DNA of 42,165 bases from Acidobacteriota bacterium (GCA_016210845.1 JACQTK010000178.1:1-42165), one strand, 5' to 3'; positions 7,213 through 16,015 are shown, numbered from the stretch's first letter. Program-made: numbers and translations. Notes: generated from the sequence alone by a model not told the origin.

Positions 7213-8589
7213 TCACACGTCGGCCGGCAGCAGCTGGGGCTCTCCCAGGCCGAGGGCGTCCATGGAGTCGGCAATCGTCCCATGATCGCCAACCACGAGC
7301 GTCGTCACACGCGCGGGATCGAGATAGCGGGCCGCGACACGCGTCACATCAGCCGTCTCGACGGCGCTCACGCGCGGCACGAACTCCTCGAAGTACGTTG
7401 CGGGAAGGTCGTACAAGGCGAGCTGGGCGACGGAGCGGGCTACCTGCTGGGCCGTCTCGAAATTGCGCGGATACCCCCGCGTCAGCGACGCCTTGGCCAG
7501 CGCCATTTCGCCGTTTGACGGCGGGCGGACCTCACGGATCGCACCGAGCTCCTGGAGCGCCTCGCGAACCGCCTCCGCCGTGGCGGCGGTGTGCACGCTC
7601 GCCTGCTGCGAGAAGGGCGTGACGCCGCGCCGCCAGTCGAATCCGGTTCGCGCCCCGTACGTATAGCCCTTCTCCTCGCGCAGCTTGAGGTTGATGCGGC
7701 TCACGAACTGTCCGCCGAGCACGGCGTTCATCACGAGCAGCGCGTGATAGTCGGGCGTGTTGCGCCGTGTCGCGAGCTGACCGATGCGAAGCTCCGACTG
7801 CGCGGCGGCCTCGCGCGGCACGATCGCCAGCCGAGGCGCAGCGTGCTCAGGAACGAGGTCGGCGGCCGCCGGCGGACCCGCGCCGAGAGCGGCAGCTATC
7901 GCGGCCCAGCTACCGAATTCCGCCTCTGCAATCCGGAAGAGCTCTTCATGCAACAAGGCCCCGGCCGCGACGAGCGTCGCGCGGTCGGGACGGAACGTCG
8001 CGCCGTGAAAGGCCGCGACATCCGAGAGCGACGCGGCGCGCAGGGCCGAGTCGCTGCCGATGGGAAGGTGGCCGTACGGATGATCGCCGTACACCAGCCG
8101 CAGGAACGCGCGCTCGGCGACTGCAGGCGGGAGGTCCTTCAACTGACGAAGCCGATCCAGCCTCAACTGCCGCACGCGATCGAAATCGGCCTCGCTCAAG
8201 GTGGGGCGGACGAGCATGTCGGCCAGCAGCGCGGCGCCTCGTGCCGCGAACCGCGACAGCGTGGTGAGCGTGAACACCGTGGCGTCGGCGCCGACATCGA
8301 CGTCGTAGACAGCGCCAATCCGCTCGAGCGCCTCCGACACCTCGATGGCGCTCAGCCCTCCGGTCCCTTCATCCACCATGTCGGCGGTGAGGGCGGCCAG
8401 CCCCTCGCGGCCGCGCGGATCGGCGCCAGCGCCACCCTCGATCTGCATGACGAACGTCACGACGGGCACATCCGGATGCTCGACCGTCTGCACCCGGAGT
8501 CCGTTCGGCAGCGTGTGTCGAACCACCAGCGGAAACGTGAACGGCGGATCTGGACCGACGTCGGGCAGGCGCGAGCGATCGGCTCCCAT
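7213..8589 (-). CDS. M16 peptidase-like subunit lacking zinc ligands
   Basis: The 458-residue protein is a full-length M16 (pitrilysin-type) family member. The HxxEH zinc motif is replaced by a degenerate stretch (GLAALTADMVDEGTGG), while the substrate-binding Arg/Tyr region FVSRINLKLREEKGYTYGA is kept. This is the non-catalytic partner of two-subunit M16B proteases. Its ATG overlaps the TGA of the upstream catalytic subunit by one base (TGATG at 8587-8591), so translation is probably coupled and the products paired. No signal peptide is seen from this start. An open frame continues upstream antisense to nothing useful; ATG 8589 is the start. Confidence 0.9.
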   Translation of the reverse strand: MGADRSRLPDVGPDPPFTFPLVVRHTLPNGLRVQTVEHPDVPVVTFVMQIEGGAGADPRGREGLAALTADMVDEGTGGLSAIEVSEALERIGAVYDVDVGADATVFTLTTLSRFAARGAALLADMLVRPTLSEADFDRVRQLRLDRLRQLKDLPPAVAERAFLRLVYGDHPYGHLPIGSDSALRAASLSDVAAFHGATFRPDRATLVAAGALLHEELFRIAEAEFGSWAAIAAALGAGPPAAADLVPEHAAPRLAIVPREAAAQSELRIGQLATRRNTPDYHALLVMNAVLGGQFVSRINLKLREEKGYTYGARTGFDWRRGVTPFSQQASVHTAATAEAVREALQELGAIREVRPPSNGEMALAKASLTRGYPRNFETAQQVARSVAQLALYDLPATYFEEFVPRVSAVETADVTRVAARYLDPARVTTLVVGDHGTIADSMDALGLGEPQLLPADV

Positions 8590-9911
8590 CAGGACACCGA
8601 GACAGGCTCGGAGCCTGGCAGCGCCAATGCCTGCTGGCCGCGCGGGACGACGCTCAGCACGACGCGGCGATCGAGCCGCAGGAGGTGTTCGGCCGCCTCG
8701 CGAACGCTGTCGCGCGTGGCCTGCTGGTAGCGCGCCAGGTCGGCGGCGAAGAATCCTGGGATCCCGCGCAGCACGTTGTACGCGTTCAGCTGATCGGACT
8801 TGCCGCCAAAGCCGCCCACCGTCTGGAGCCGGTACATGAACTGCGCCTCGATCTGCGCCTTGGCGCGTTCCATGTCGTCCTCCGACGGCCCGCGGTCGAT
8901 CAGGCGCTGCAGTTCGGCATCCATGGCGGCCGCCAGCTCGGTGAGCGAGCGCCCGGGCGACGCCGTGGCAACCACCAGGAAGAAGCCGCTCAGCTCGCGC
9001 GAGCTCTGATGGGCCGAGACGTCGAGCGCGAGGCGCCGCTCGTACACGAGCGTGCGGTACAGCCGCGACGTCTTGCCGTGCCCCAGCACGTCGCCGAGCA
9101 GATCCATCTCGGCATCGCGGCTGGCGAACATCGCGGGCGAATGCCACGCCATGTAGACGCGCGGCAGCTCCACGCGATCCTCGAGGACGAGGCGAATCTC
9201 CCGCGGGACGGCGGCATCCGCGCGCATCGGTTCGGGACGCTGGCCGGCCGGCAGCTCGCCGAAGTACTCCTCGGCCAGATCGAGCGCGCGGGACGTCTCG
9301 ATGTCGCCCGCCAGCGCGAGCGAGGCGTTCGACGGGTGGTAGTACGTGCGGAAGAAGGCCTGCACGTCGTCGAGCTGCATGGTGCGGATGTCGTCGGCGC
9401 CGCCGATCGTCATCCAGTGGTACGGATGATCGGGTGGGAACAACGCGGCCAGAACCGCCATCAGCGCGAGGCCGTACGGGCGATTCTCGTAGTTCTGGCG
9501 GCGCTCGTTGAGCACCACGTCGCGCTGCGTCTCGAAGCGCTCGCGTGTCACTGCGGACCGCAGGTAGCCCATCCGGTCCGATTCCATCCAGAGCGCGAGA
9601 TCCACGGCGCCGGTCGGCACCACCTCCCAGTAATTCGTTCGGTCGGTGTTCGTGGAGCCGTTCAGGAGTGCACCGGCCCGCTGAAGCGGCGCGAAGTAGC
9701 CAGTGTTGTGATGCTCGGACCCTTCGAACATCAGATGCTCGAAGAGGTGCGCAAACCCCGTTCGTCCGGGGCGCTCGTTCTTGGAGCCCACGTGGTACCA
9801 GACGTTCACGGCGACGATCGGAACATGATGGTCTTCGTGGACGAGCACGTCGAGGCCGTTGGCGAGCGTGCGTTTGGTGAAGGGAAGGTCGACGGGGGCC
9901 ACTGCGAGCAT
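8589..9911 (-). CDS. M16 family zinc metallopeptidase, catalytic subunit
   Basis: The 440-residue protein carries the inverted zinc motif HLFEH (His55, Glu58, His59), with the third ligand probably Glu136 in VVLNER, 77 residues on, as expected for M16B peptidases. The C-terminal half repeats the fold without catalytic residues. It is expected to form a clamshell heterodimer with the product of the coupled downstream gene and to degrade peptides. No clear signal peptide is present (MLAVAPVDLPFTKRTLANGL), so both subunits may be cytosolic, unlike many periplasmic pairs. It starts at ATG 9911. Confidence 0.94.
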   Translation of the reverse strand: MLAVAPVDLPFTKRTLANGLDVLVHEDHHVPIVAVNVWYHVGSKNERPGRTGFAHLFEHLMFEGSEHHNTGYFAPLQRAGALLNGSTNTDRTNYWEVVPTGAVDLALWMESDRMGYLRSAVTRERFETQRDVVLNERRQNYENRPYGLALMAVLAALFPPDHPYHWMTIGGADDIRTMQLDDVQAFFRTYYHPSNASLALAGDIETSRALDLAEEYFGELPAGQRPEPMRADAAVPREIRLVLEDRVELPRVYMAWHSPAMFASRDAEMDLLGDVLGHGKTSRLYRTLVYERRLALDVSAHQSSRELSGFFLVVATASPGRSLTELAAAMDAELQRLIDRGPSEDDMERAKAQIEAQFMYRLQTVGGFGGKSDQLNAYNVLRGIPGFFAADLARYQQATRDSVREAAEHLLRLDRRVVLSVVPRGQQALALPGSEPVSVS

Positions 9912-9952
9912 CCTACCGGCAAGGAGGACGCCCGGTAAACCGCAACCAGGGC

Positions 9953-10018
9953 GCGCACGCGGGAGCGTGCGCTCTACAGCAACGGAGTCCCCGTTGCGCG
10001 GGGGCTCTATTCAGCCCC
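9953..10018. repeat. Three tandem hairpins, first of the dispersed 3'-end family
   Basis: GCGCACGC-GGGA-GCGTGCGC (9953-9972) is followed by TCTAC (9973-9977), matching the dispersed family. Next come GCAACGG/CCGTTGC (9979-9985 with 9991-9997) and GGGGCT/AGCCCC (10001-10006 with 10013-10018). The cluster fills the space between the end of the PhnDCE operon (stop at 10030) and the start of the M16 pair. It may terminate the transporter transcript. Confidence 0.7.
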
Positions 10019-10029
10019 GCGTGGCGCGA

Positions 10030-10812
10030 TCAGGCAGCGGGCGCGGGCGGGAGCACCATCCGCCGCACGCGGCCGCTGAGGTAGTCGATTGCAATAACGA
10101 CGCCGAGCGTCAGGAGCAGGGCCGTGAACAGATTGCGGTACTGCAGCAGCTGCAGGTACCCCAGCAGGTGAAAGCCGATGCCGCCAGCGCCGACGAAGCC
10201 CATGATGGACGAGGCGCGCACGTTGTACTCGAACACGAAGAGCAGCTGGCTCAGGATGCCGTTCGCCGCCTCGGGAAGGAGCGCAAACCGCGTGAGCTGC
10301 GCGCGGTTGCAGCCGACGCTGCGGACGGCGTCCACGACCTCGCCGTCGACGCCCTCGAACACCTCGTACAGCAGCTTGCCCAGGTAGCCGAGCGTGTAGG
10401 CAGCGATGCCCATGGCGCCCGCGGCCGGCCCCAGCCCGAACGCCACCACGAAGACCACTGCCCACAGCAGCGCGGGGACCGTGCGGACGCCCGCCAGCAG
10501 CAGCCGCACCGGCCCGGTGACACCGGGACCGAAGACGGTTCTCGTGGCCAGCAGCGCCAGCGGCAGCGCCCCCGCGACGCCGAGCACCGTGCCGACGTAG
10601 GCGATCTGCAGCGTCTCGAGGGTGGCGCCCAGCAGCGTCGGCAGCGGCTGCGGGTTCGGCGGAAACAGCCCTCGCACGAATTCCGTGGTGTTGAGGACGC
10701 CGCGGCGGAGCTGCGCGGCGTCGAGCAGGCCGAGGTTCCCCATCATGGCCAGCGCCAGGCCGGCCGCCACGCCGGCCGTGATGAGGAACACCGGAGGACG
10801 TCGCGATCTCAT
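10030..10812 (-). CDS. phnE: Phosphonate-type ABC transporter permease (PhnE)
   Basis: The 260-residue membrane protein has about six hydrophobic helices and the binding-protein-dependent permease EAA-like loop EVVDAVRSVGCNRAQLTRFALLPEA, followed by NVRASSIMGFVGAGGIGF, typical of PhnE. It forms the membrane channel for the binding protein encoded at 11588 and the ATPase at 10809. Its ATG overlaps the phnC stop (ATGA, 10809-10812), so translation is coupled. The family transports phosphonates, phosphite or phosphate, but the iron-uptake surroundings raise the possibility of another ligand. Confidence 0.92.
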   Translation of the reverse strand: MRSRRPPVFLITAGVAAGLALAMMGNLGLLDAAQLRRGVLNTTEFVRGLFPPNPQPLPTLLGATLETLQIAYVGTVLGVAGALPLALLATRTVFGPGVTGPVRLLLAGVRTVPALLWAVVFVVAFGLGPAAGAMGIAAYTLGYLGKLLYEVFEGVDGEVVDAVRSVGCNRAQLTRFALLPEAANGILSQLLFVFEYNVRASSIMGFVGAGGIGFHLLGYLQLLQYRNLFTALLLTLGVVIAIDYLSGRVRRMVLPPAPAA

Positions 10813-11591
10813 CGGCCCATCAGCGTCATGACGGACGCGAACGTGAACGCATTGGCCGCCCCCTCGTGGATCTTGCGGCCGTCGCGGATGAACACGACGC
10901 GGTCGCCGTATTCCGCGACGAGCTCCACCTCGTGCGAGGTGATGAGGAAGGCGACGCCTGTCCGCGCGATGCCCTGGACGATATCCAGCATCTCGCGCGT
11001 GGTGAGCGGATCGAGCTGCGACACGAACTCGTCGGCGAGCACGAGCGTCGGGTGCTGCATCAGCGCGCGCGCGATGGCAACCCGCTGGCGTTCGCCGCCG
11101 CTCAGGCTGAACACCTTTTCGTCCGCCTTCGCGCGGATGCCCAGCGAGTCGAGCGTCGCCAGCGCCTCGTCTCGGAGCGTGTGCGGAAACGCGCCCACGA
11201 GCGAGGCGAGCGTGCCCACGCGCGCGAGCGTCCCCGACAGCACGTTGTCCAGCACGGTCAGGCTGCGCACGAGGCCGAGGTGCTGGGGAATCCACGCCAC
11301 CGACCGCTCCAGCGCCCGGCGGGACCGCGCGTGGGTGCGGCCGGCCACCGGCTGGCCGAACAGCGAGAGCGTGCCCGCGTTCAGCGGCAGGAGCCCCTTG
11401 ATCACCTTCAGCAGCGTGCTCTTGCCGCTGCCGCTCGGGCCCAGGATCATGCAAATCGATCCAGGCGCGACGGCCAGATCGATGTCGCGCAGCACGGGCC
11501 GGCCTGGCACGTACCAGCACGACAACCCCACCGTCTCGACGGCCGGCGCCGGTGCGGGTTCGGGGAACGCCGACAGGGCGGCCTGGCTCAC
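10809..11591 (-). CDS. phnC: Phosphonate-type ABC transporter ATPase (PhnC)
   Basis: The 260-residue ATPase has Walker A GPSGSGKST (51-59), the signature LSGGERQRVAIARAL and Walker B LVLADEFVSQLD, followed by the switch histidine in ITSHE. It powers the importer formed with PhnE and PhnD. The start is the GTG at 11591, whose GTGA overlaps the phnD stop (11588-11590); the longer frame to 11930 runs antisense through phnD and is not real. An N-terminal segment rich in alanine and proline precedes the ATPase domain. Confidence 0.93.
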   Translation of the reverse strand: MSQAALSAFPEPAPAPAVETVGLSCWYVPGRPVLRDIDLAVAPGSICMILGPSGSGKSTLLKVIKGLLPLNAGTLSLFGQPVAGRTHARSRRALERSVAWIPQHLGLVRSLTVLDNVLSGTLARVGTLASLVGAFPHTLRDEALATLDSLGIRAKADEKVFSLSGGERQRVAIARALMQHPTLVLADEFVSQLDPLTTREMLDIVQGIARTGVAFLITSHEVELVAEYGDRVVFIRDGRKIHEGAANAFTFASVMTLMGR

Positions 11592-12511
11592 CGCAAGCGC
11601 TCGGTGAACTGGAGGTTGGTGGCCTGCAGCGACTGCTGCAACGTCGCCAGGTGCTCCTCGGTGGTGGCTGGCTGGAACCGCACGAAGATTCCCGAGATGA
11701 ACTTTCGCATGAGGTCGCGGTGCTCGGGCTCGCCGAGCGCCATCAGCGCGTCGCGCAACTGGCTGCGAAGCGGCTCCTCGAGCGTCTTGCCGAACACGAC
11801 CGCATGCGAGGGGATCGGCCCCTGCTGCTCGATCACGCGCGTGGCGCCGAGCACCTCGTTGTACAGCGCGGCAGGCACGTCGCCCGCGATGACGGTGGCG
11901 TCGACCTGGCCGTTCTTCAGCGCCTCCCATGCCTGGGCGTAACCGCCCGCGAACAGCACCCGGCCGAAGAAGTCCCCGGGATCGACTTCACCTTCGCCGC
12001 GCGCGACCAGGCCGCGCTCCACGAGCTTTGCCATCGGCATCACGTAGCCCGATGTCGACAGCGGGCTCGGAAACGCCACGCGCCTCCCTTTCAGATCGTC
12101 GAGCGACGTGTACGGGCTCTCAGGCATCACCACCCAGTACGAGAAGTAGAACGGCCGCTCCACCTGCTCGCGATCGACGAGCACCTGCCGCACTTCGGCG
12201 AGGGCGACCTCGGCGCCCGCGTGCTTCTGTGCCAGAGCCGCGGGCCACGCACTCATGAACGCCGCGTCCGCGTGGCCGAAGCGGAGCGCCTCGATGACGC
12301 CCGCGAAGAGCGTGGGCACGCGCAGCTCCACGTCAACGCCCGCGAGCCGGCTCTCGAGGAACTGCTCCAGCTCCCTCGATTCGGCAGCGAGCTGCTCGGC
12401 CGTCGCGGTGGGTTGCACGGCAATCACGAGCGCACGGGGCGCGGGCGACGCAGGCTGCTGGCAGCCGGCGGTCAGGACGACGAGAGCGAGAAAGAAGGCG
12501 GCGTTCCGCAT
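11588..12511 (-). CDS. phnD: PhnD-type substrate-binding lipoprotein
   Basis: The 307-residue protein has a lipoprotein signal (MRNAAFFLALVVLTAGC, lipid-modified Cys17). Its mature part matches the PhnD/PF12974 binding-protein pattern: LVIAVQPTATAEQ, then GHADAAFMSAWPAALAQ, YWVVMPESPYTSLDDLKGRRVAFPSPLSTSGYVMP, and GQVDATVIAG. It captures the substrate outside the membrane and delivers it to PhnE. First gene of the operon, preceded by a good promoter (12577-12605) with a palindromic operator (12548-12562). No phosphonate-degrading (phn lyase) genes are nearby. Confidence 0.92.
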   Translation of the reverse strand: MRNAAFFLALVVLTAGCQQPASPAPRALVIAVQPTATAEQLAAESRELEQFLESRLAGVDVELRVPTLFAGVIEALRFGHADAAFMSAWPAALAQKHAGAEVALAEVRQVLVDREQVERPFYFSYWVVMPESPYTSLDDLKGRRVAFPSPLSTSGYVMPMAKLVERGLVARGEGEVDPGDFFGRVLFAGGYAQAWEALKNGQVDATVIAGDVPAALYNEVLGATRVIEQQGPIPSHAVVFGKTLEEPLRSQLRDALMALGEPEHRDLMRKFISGIFVRFQPATTEEHLATLQQSLQATNLQFTERLR

Positions 12512-12547
12512 GGCGCTGTGACTCCTTGTCGCGGCGAGGACTAAAAA

Positions 12548-12562
12548 TGAGACTGAGTCTTA
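12548..12562. promoter_or_regulatory. Fur-like operator of the phnDCE operon
   Basis: TGAGACT-G-AGTCTTA is a 7-1-7 palindrome with one mismatch. It lies just downstream of the predicted phnD transcription start (about 12570) and 37 nt before the phnD ATG. It shares its sequence with the perfect palindrome at 12719-12735 on the other side of the divergent promoter region. Regulation by a Fur-family metal sensor is inferred from the resemblance to TGAGAAT-type Fur boxes. Confidence 0.65.
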
Positions 12563-12576
12563 GTTTCGCCCTACTC

Positions 12577-12605
12577 ACAGTACCCGAGCTGACATTCGAG
12601 GTCAA
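12577..12605 (-). promoter_or_regulatory. Predicted phnDCE promoter
   Basis: On the minus strand a TTGACC -35 box (12605-12600) is followed after exactly 17 nt by TACTGT (12582-12577). The expected start near 12570 places the palindromic operator immediately downstream, where a bound repressor would block transcription. Confidence 0.6.
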
Positions 12606-12677
12606 CAAGCCTGTCTCCCCACATACAGCGGCGACCTCCCAGATTTCGGGCCATTTGCGCGGTTCACCTGAAATCCC

Positions 12678-12707
12678 TTGACGACCAAATCAGCCCCGAG
12701 ATATCGT
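12678..12707 (+). promoter_or_regulatory. Predicted TonB-receptor promoter
   Basis: TTGACG (12678-12683) and TATCGT (12702-12707) are separated by 18 nt. The predicted start, about 12714, lies at the left edge of the perfect 17-bp palindrome at 12719-12735, and about 70 nt before the receptor ATG. Confidence 0.55.
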
Positions 12708-12718
12708 TTAAGCCGAGA

Positions 12719-12735
12719 TTGAGACTCAGTCTCAA
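12719..12735. promoter_or_regulatory. Fur-like operator of the TonB receptor
   Basis: TTGAGACTCAGTCTCAA is a perfect 8-1-8 palindrome placed at the predicted transcription start of the TonB receptor. The central TGAGACT-N-AGTCT core is shared with the operator of phnDCE (12548-12562). Known Fur boxes of several phyla have the related core TGAGAAT-N-ATTCTCA, so a Fur-family repressor (iron, zinc or manganese) is the likely ligand; its identity is an inference. Confidence 0.7.
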
Positions 12736-12784
12736 CATTGGCTGGCCCCGATTTCGGGGCCCTCGATTCGTGGAGCCCTTACCC

Positions 12785-15214
12785 ATGCGACGTTTCATCC
12801 TGTTCCCGCTCGTCGTCCTGCTCGCCTCGAGTGCCGCCCACGCCCAGACCACTCAGCTCGCCGGTTACGTGACGTCCGCGGCCGGCCAGCCTGTCGTCGG
12901 GGCTGAAGTCGTCATCCAGTCGTCCGGAGGGGCGGCCTCGACCGCCGTGACCGATGCTGCCGGACGTTTTGCGTTTCCCGTCGAGCCAGGAGCCTATCGG
13001 ATCTCTGCCGAAGCCATCGGCCTGTCACCCATCGTCCGGTCCGTCACCATTGCGGCGGGCACGTCCGTCGATCTCACGCTCGTCCTGCCCGACATCGTCC
13101 GCGAACGCATGAACGTCGTCGGCGATGCGGGCAGCGTCGACCGAATCCCCGGTGCGGTGGCGGTGATCGATCGGAGGGAAATGGAGAAGGTGAAGCTCGC
13201 CACCGACGATGTCCATCAGATGCTCCGTCGGCTGCCCGGGCTGAACATTCAAGAAGAGGAGGGCTACGGCCTGCGTCCCAACATCGGCATCCGCGGCACG
13301 GGCACCGACCGGAGCAGCAAGATCACGCTGATGGAGGACGGCGTGCTCATCGCCCCCGCGCCGTACGCCGCCCCTGCGGCCTACTACTCGCCGATCGCGG
13401 GGCGCATGGAATCGATCGAGGTGCGCAAGGGATCGAGCCAGGTGAAGTACGGGCCGATCACGACCGGAGGCGTGCTCAACTACGTCTCGACCAGCATTCC
13501 ATCGAGCCTTCAGCTGCGCACCACGGTGACGGGCGGCGGCCAGGGCACGCGCAAGCTCACGGCGAACGTCGGCGACTCGTACCGCAACTTCGGCTGGCTG
13601 ATCGAGACGTTCCAGTTCGACAACGATGGCTTCAAGCGGCTCGACGGCGGCGGCGACACCGGCGTCCGACTCGAGGACTACCTGGCGAAGTTCCGAGTCA
13701 ACACCACGCCGACGCCAACGCTCTACCAGGAAGTCGAAGTCAAGCTCGGTCGTGCGGAACAGCTCGGTAATGAAACCTATCTGGGCCTGACCGACGCCGA
13801 TTTCGCACGAGCCCCGTACCGCCGGTACGCGGCGTCCCAGGTCGACGTTCTGGATTGGACCCACACGCAGTACCAGGTGCGGCATCTCCTTGCCCGCCAG
13901 AACTGGGACCTGACCACAGTGGTCTATCGCAACAACTTCCACCGTGCGTGGTACAAGCTCGACAGCGTGCTCGGCGGCGGTCTGGCGGGCACGCTGGGCG
14001 CACCGGGCGCGAACGCCGGGCGGATGGCCGTGCTTACTGGCGCCACGAGCGCCCCCAACGCGCTGGTCGTGCGGAACAACAATCGCGGGTACTACGGCGC
14101 GGGCGTGCAATCGGTCCTCGGCACGGCGGTGTCGCGCGGGCCCGTCCGGCATCAGATCGAAGTCGGCGTCCGATATCACCAGGACGAAGAGGATCGGTTC
14201 CAGCAGGACGACGCGTATCAGATGGTCGACGGCCGGATGATCCTGACGCGAGCGGGCGGCCCGGGCAGCCAGACCAACCAGGTGGCGGGCGCGAGCGCCC
14301 TGGCGGGCTTCGTGGCCGACACGATGTCTTGGGGCCGGTGGACCCTCGCCCCTGGCCTGCGCTACGAGACGATCGACCTCGAGCGCATCACCTACGCGCG
14401 CACCGACGCGCGCCGCACGGGATCGACCGATGTGCTGGCGACCGACGTCAATGCGGTCATTCCAGGTGTGGGCGTGAGCTATGCGCCGAGAGCCGACATG
14501 AGCGTCTTCGGCGGCGTGCACCGGGGGTTTGCCCCGCCCGGGCCAGGCGCCGCCTCGGGGACGCAGGCCGAGCACGGCATCAATTACGAGCTCGGCACAC
14601 GGGCACAGCGCAACGCGGTCAGCGCGGATGTGGTGGCGTTCGTGAACGATTACCGCAACCTGCTGGGGCGTGACTCGCTGGCCACGGGCGGCAGCGGCGA
14701 GGGGCAGCTTTTCAACGGCGGCAAGGCGCGCGTCTCTGGGCTGGAAGCATCGGCGCAATGGGACATCGGGAACACCGCACGCCTGCCGATCGCCCTTCCC
14801 GTCCGTGTGGCCTACACCGCCACCCAGGCCGAGTTCCGCAACAGCTTTCGGAGTCAGTTCGGCCCGTGGGGGAACGTGCTCATCGGCGACGAGCTGCCGT
14901 ACGTGCCCCATCATCAATTCTTTGCCAGCATCGAGGCCGGCGGTCAGGCGGTGCGCGTACGGCTCGAAGCCTCCTACGTCAGCCGCATGCGAACCCTCGC
15001 CGGCCAGGGAGCGTTCGTGCCGAGCGAGTCGACCGACGCCTATCTCGTCGTGGGTCTTTCTGGCGAATACGCGCTCACGAACGGTACCAGCCTCTTCGCG
15101 AGCGTTCAGAACGTGACTGACAACGTCTACATCGCGGCTCGCCATCCGTCCGGCGTGCGGCCTGGCCTGCCGCGCCTCGCGCAGGTCGGGCTCAAGGTCG
15201 ATTTCGGACGCTGA
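12785..15214 (+). CDS. FecA-like TonB-dependent outer-membrane receptor
   Basis: The 809-residue protein has a signal peptide ending AHAQ (residues 1-22), a carboxypeptidase-regulatory-like beta domain (about 23-105), a plug domain (about 110-250) and a 22-strand barrel ending in DFGR. The plug contains RGTGTDRSSKITLMEDGV and VRKGSSQVKYGP-TTGGVLNYVS, a pattern seen in FecA-type ferric citrate receptors. It imports a scarce ligand across the outer membrane using TonB. The Fur-like operator at its promoter and the FTR1-type iron permease 33 nt downstream support iron or another metal chelate as cargo. ATG 12785 was chosen because it starts a clear signal peptide. Confidence 0.93.
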   Translation: MRRFILFPLVVLLASSAAHAQTTQLAGYVTSAAGQPVVGAEVVIQSSGGAASTAVTDAAGRFAFPVEPGAYRISAEAIGLSPIVRSVTIAAGTSVDLTLVLPDIVRERMNVVGDAGSVDRIPGAVAVIDRREMEKVKLATDDVHQMLRRLPGLNIQEEEGYGLRPNIGIRGTGTDRSSKITLMEDGVLIAPAPYAAPAAYYSPIAGRMESIEVRKGSSQVKYGPITTGGVLNYVSTSIPSSLQLRTTVTGGGQGTRKLTANVGDSYRNFGWLIETFQFDNDGFKRLDGGGDTGVRLEDYLAKFRVNTTPTPTLYQEVEVKLGRAEQLGNETYLGLTDADFARAPYRRYAASQVDVLDWTHTQYQVRHLLARQNWDLTTVVYRNNFHRAWYKLDSVLGGGLAGTLGAPGANAGRMAVLTGATSAPNALVVRNNNRGYYGAGVQSVLGTAVSRGPVRHQIEVGVRYHQDEEDRFQQDDAYQMVDGRMILTRAGGPGSQTNQVAGASALAGFVADTMSWGRWTLAPGLRYETIDLERITYARTDARRTGSTDVLATDVNAVIPGVGVSYAPRADMSVFGGVHRGFAPPGPGAASGTQAEHGINYELGTRAQRNAVSADVVAFVNDYRNLLGRDSLATGGSGEGQLFNGGKARVSGLEASAQWDIGNTARLPIALPVRVAYTATQAEFRNSFRSQFGPWGNVLIGDELPYVPHHQFFASIEAGGQAVRVRLEASYVSRMRTLAGQGAFVPSESTDAYLVVGLSGEYALTNGTSLFASVQNVTDNVYIAARHPSGVRPGLPRLAQVGLKVDFGR

Positions 15215-15247
15215 GGAGCAGGCCAGACGGGAGTGCCGACGTTCGCC

Positions 15248-16015
15248 ATGGCGCAAGGCTTCGTCATCACGCTCCGTGAAGGGCTCGAGGCCTTTCTCAT
15301 CGTGGCAATCAGCCTTGCGTATCTGCGCAAGACGGGCCGCTCGGGCCTCGTGCGGGCAGTCTACTGGGGCATCGTGGTGTCGATCCTGGCGAGCGGAATC
15401 GCAGGCCTGCTCTTCCGGCGCGCGGCGAACCAGGCGCTCTGGGAAGGTGTCCTCGCCATCGCCGCCGCGCTGCTCGTGGGCTCGCTGATCGTGCACATGC
15501 TACGCGCGGCGAAGACGATCAAGCGGGACATCGAGCGGCAGCTCGAGGCCTCGGCGATCAAGCCCGCGGCGACCGCGTTCACCGGCGTATTCCTGTTCAC
15601 GGTGCTGATGATTACGCGCGAGGGCATGGAGACGGTGCTCTTCCTGAACGCCGTGCTGTTCCAGGTCCAGTCAGCGGCGGTGTTCACCGGTGCGCTGGGC
15701 GGGCTGCTCGCGGCCGCGGCCGTCGCGTGGCTGTGGTCCAGATACGGCCACCGGGTCAATCTCGCGCGCTTCTTCCAGGTGACCGCGATCTTCCTGTTCC
15801 TCTTCGTCGCTCAGCTCCTGGTCTACGGCTTCCATGAGCTGACGGAGGCCAGCGTGCTGCCGTACAGCGAAGCGCTGCACGCCGCGACGGAACCGTACGG
15901 GCCCGACGGCTACTACGGCCGTCTCCTCACCTACCTGCTGGTCCTGCTCCCGCTGGGCTGGCTCGCCGCCACCGCGTTCGAGCGGAGGTCCGCCACAGAG
16001 CGCGAGTATCAGTGA
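15248..16015 (+). CDS. FTR1/EfeU-family iron permease
   Basis: The 255-residue protein has about seven hydrophobic helices and both hallmark REXXE motifs: REGLE at 10-14 and REGME at 124-128, which bind iron in the yeast Ftr1/EfeU family. The length is normal. Family members import iron across the cytoplasmic membrane, usually with an oxidase or P19-like partner, none of which is adjacent. ATG 15248 gives MAQGFVITLREGLE, the usual family start; an upstream GTG at 15233 would add five residues. It follows the TonB receptor by 33 nt and is probably in its transcript, so it shares the Fur-like control. Confidence 0.92.
   Translation: MAQGFVITLREGLEAFLIVAISLAYLRKTGRSGLVRAVYWGIVVSILASGIAGLLFRRAANQALWEGVLAIAAALLVGSLIVHMLRAAKTIKRDIERQLEASAIKPAATAFTGVFLFTVLMITREGMETVLFLNAVLFQVQSAAVFTGALGGLLAAAAVAWLWSRYGHRVNLARFFQVTAIFLFLFVAQLLVYGFHELTEASVLPYSEALHAATEPYGPDGYYGRLLTYLLVLLPLGWLAATAFERRSATEREYQ

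Noticed and set aside
10030-12511. Phosphonate catabolism operon
   Set aside because: Only the transporter (PhnD, PhnC, PhnE types) is present; no C-P lyase, phosphonatase or phosphite dehydrogenase genes occur nearby.
13025-15496. 823-codon minus-strand frame
   Set aside because: It is opposite the TonB receptor and reads as His/Arg-rich nonsense, a GC-rich antisense artefact.
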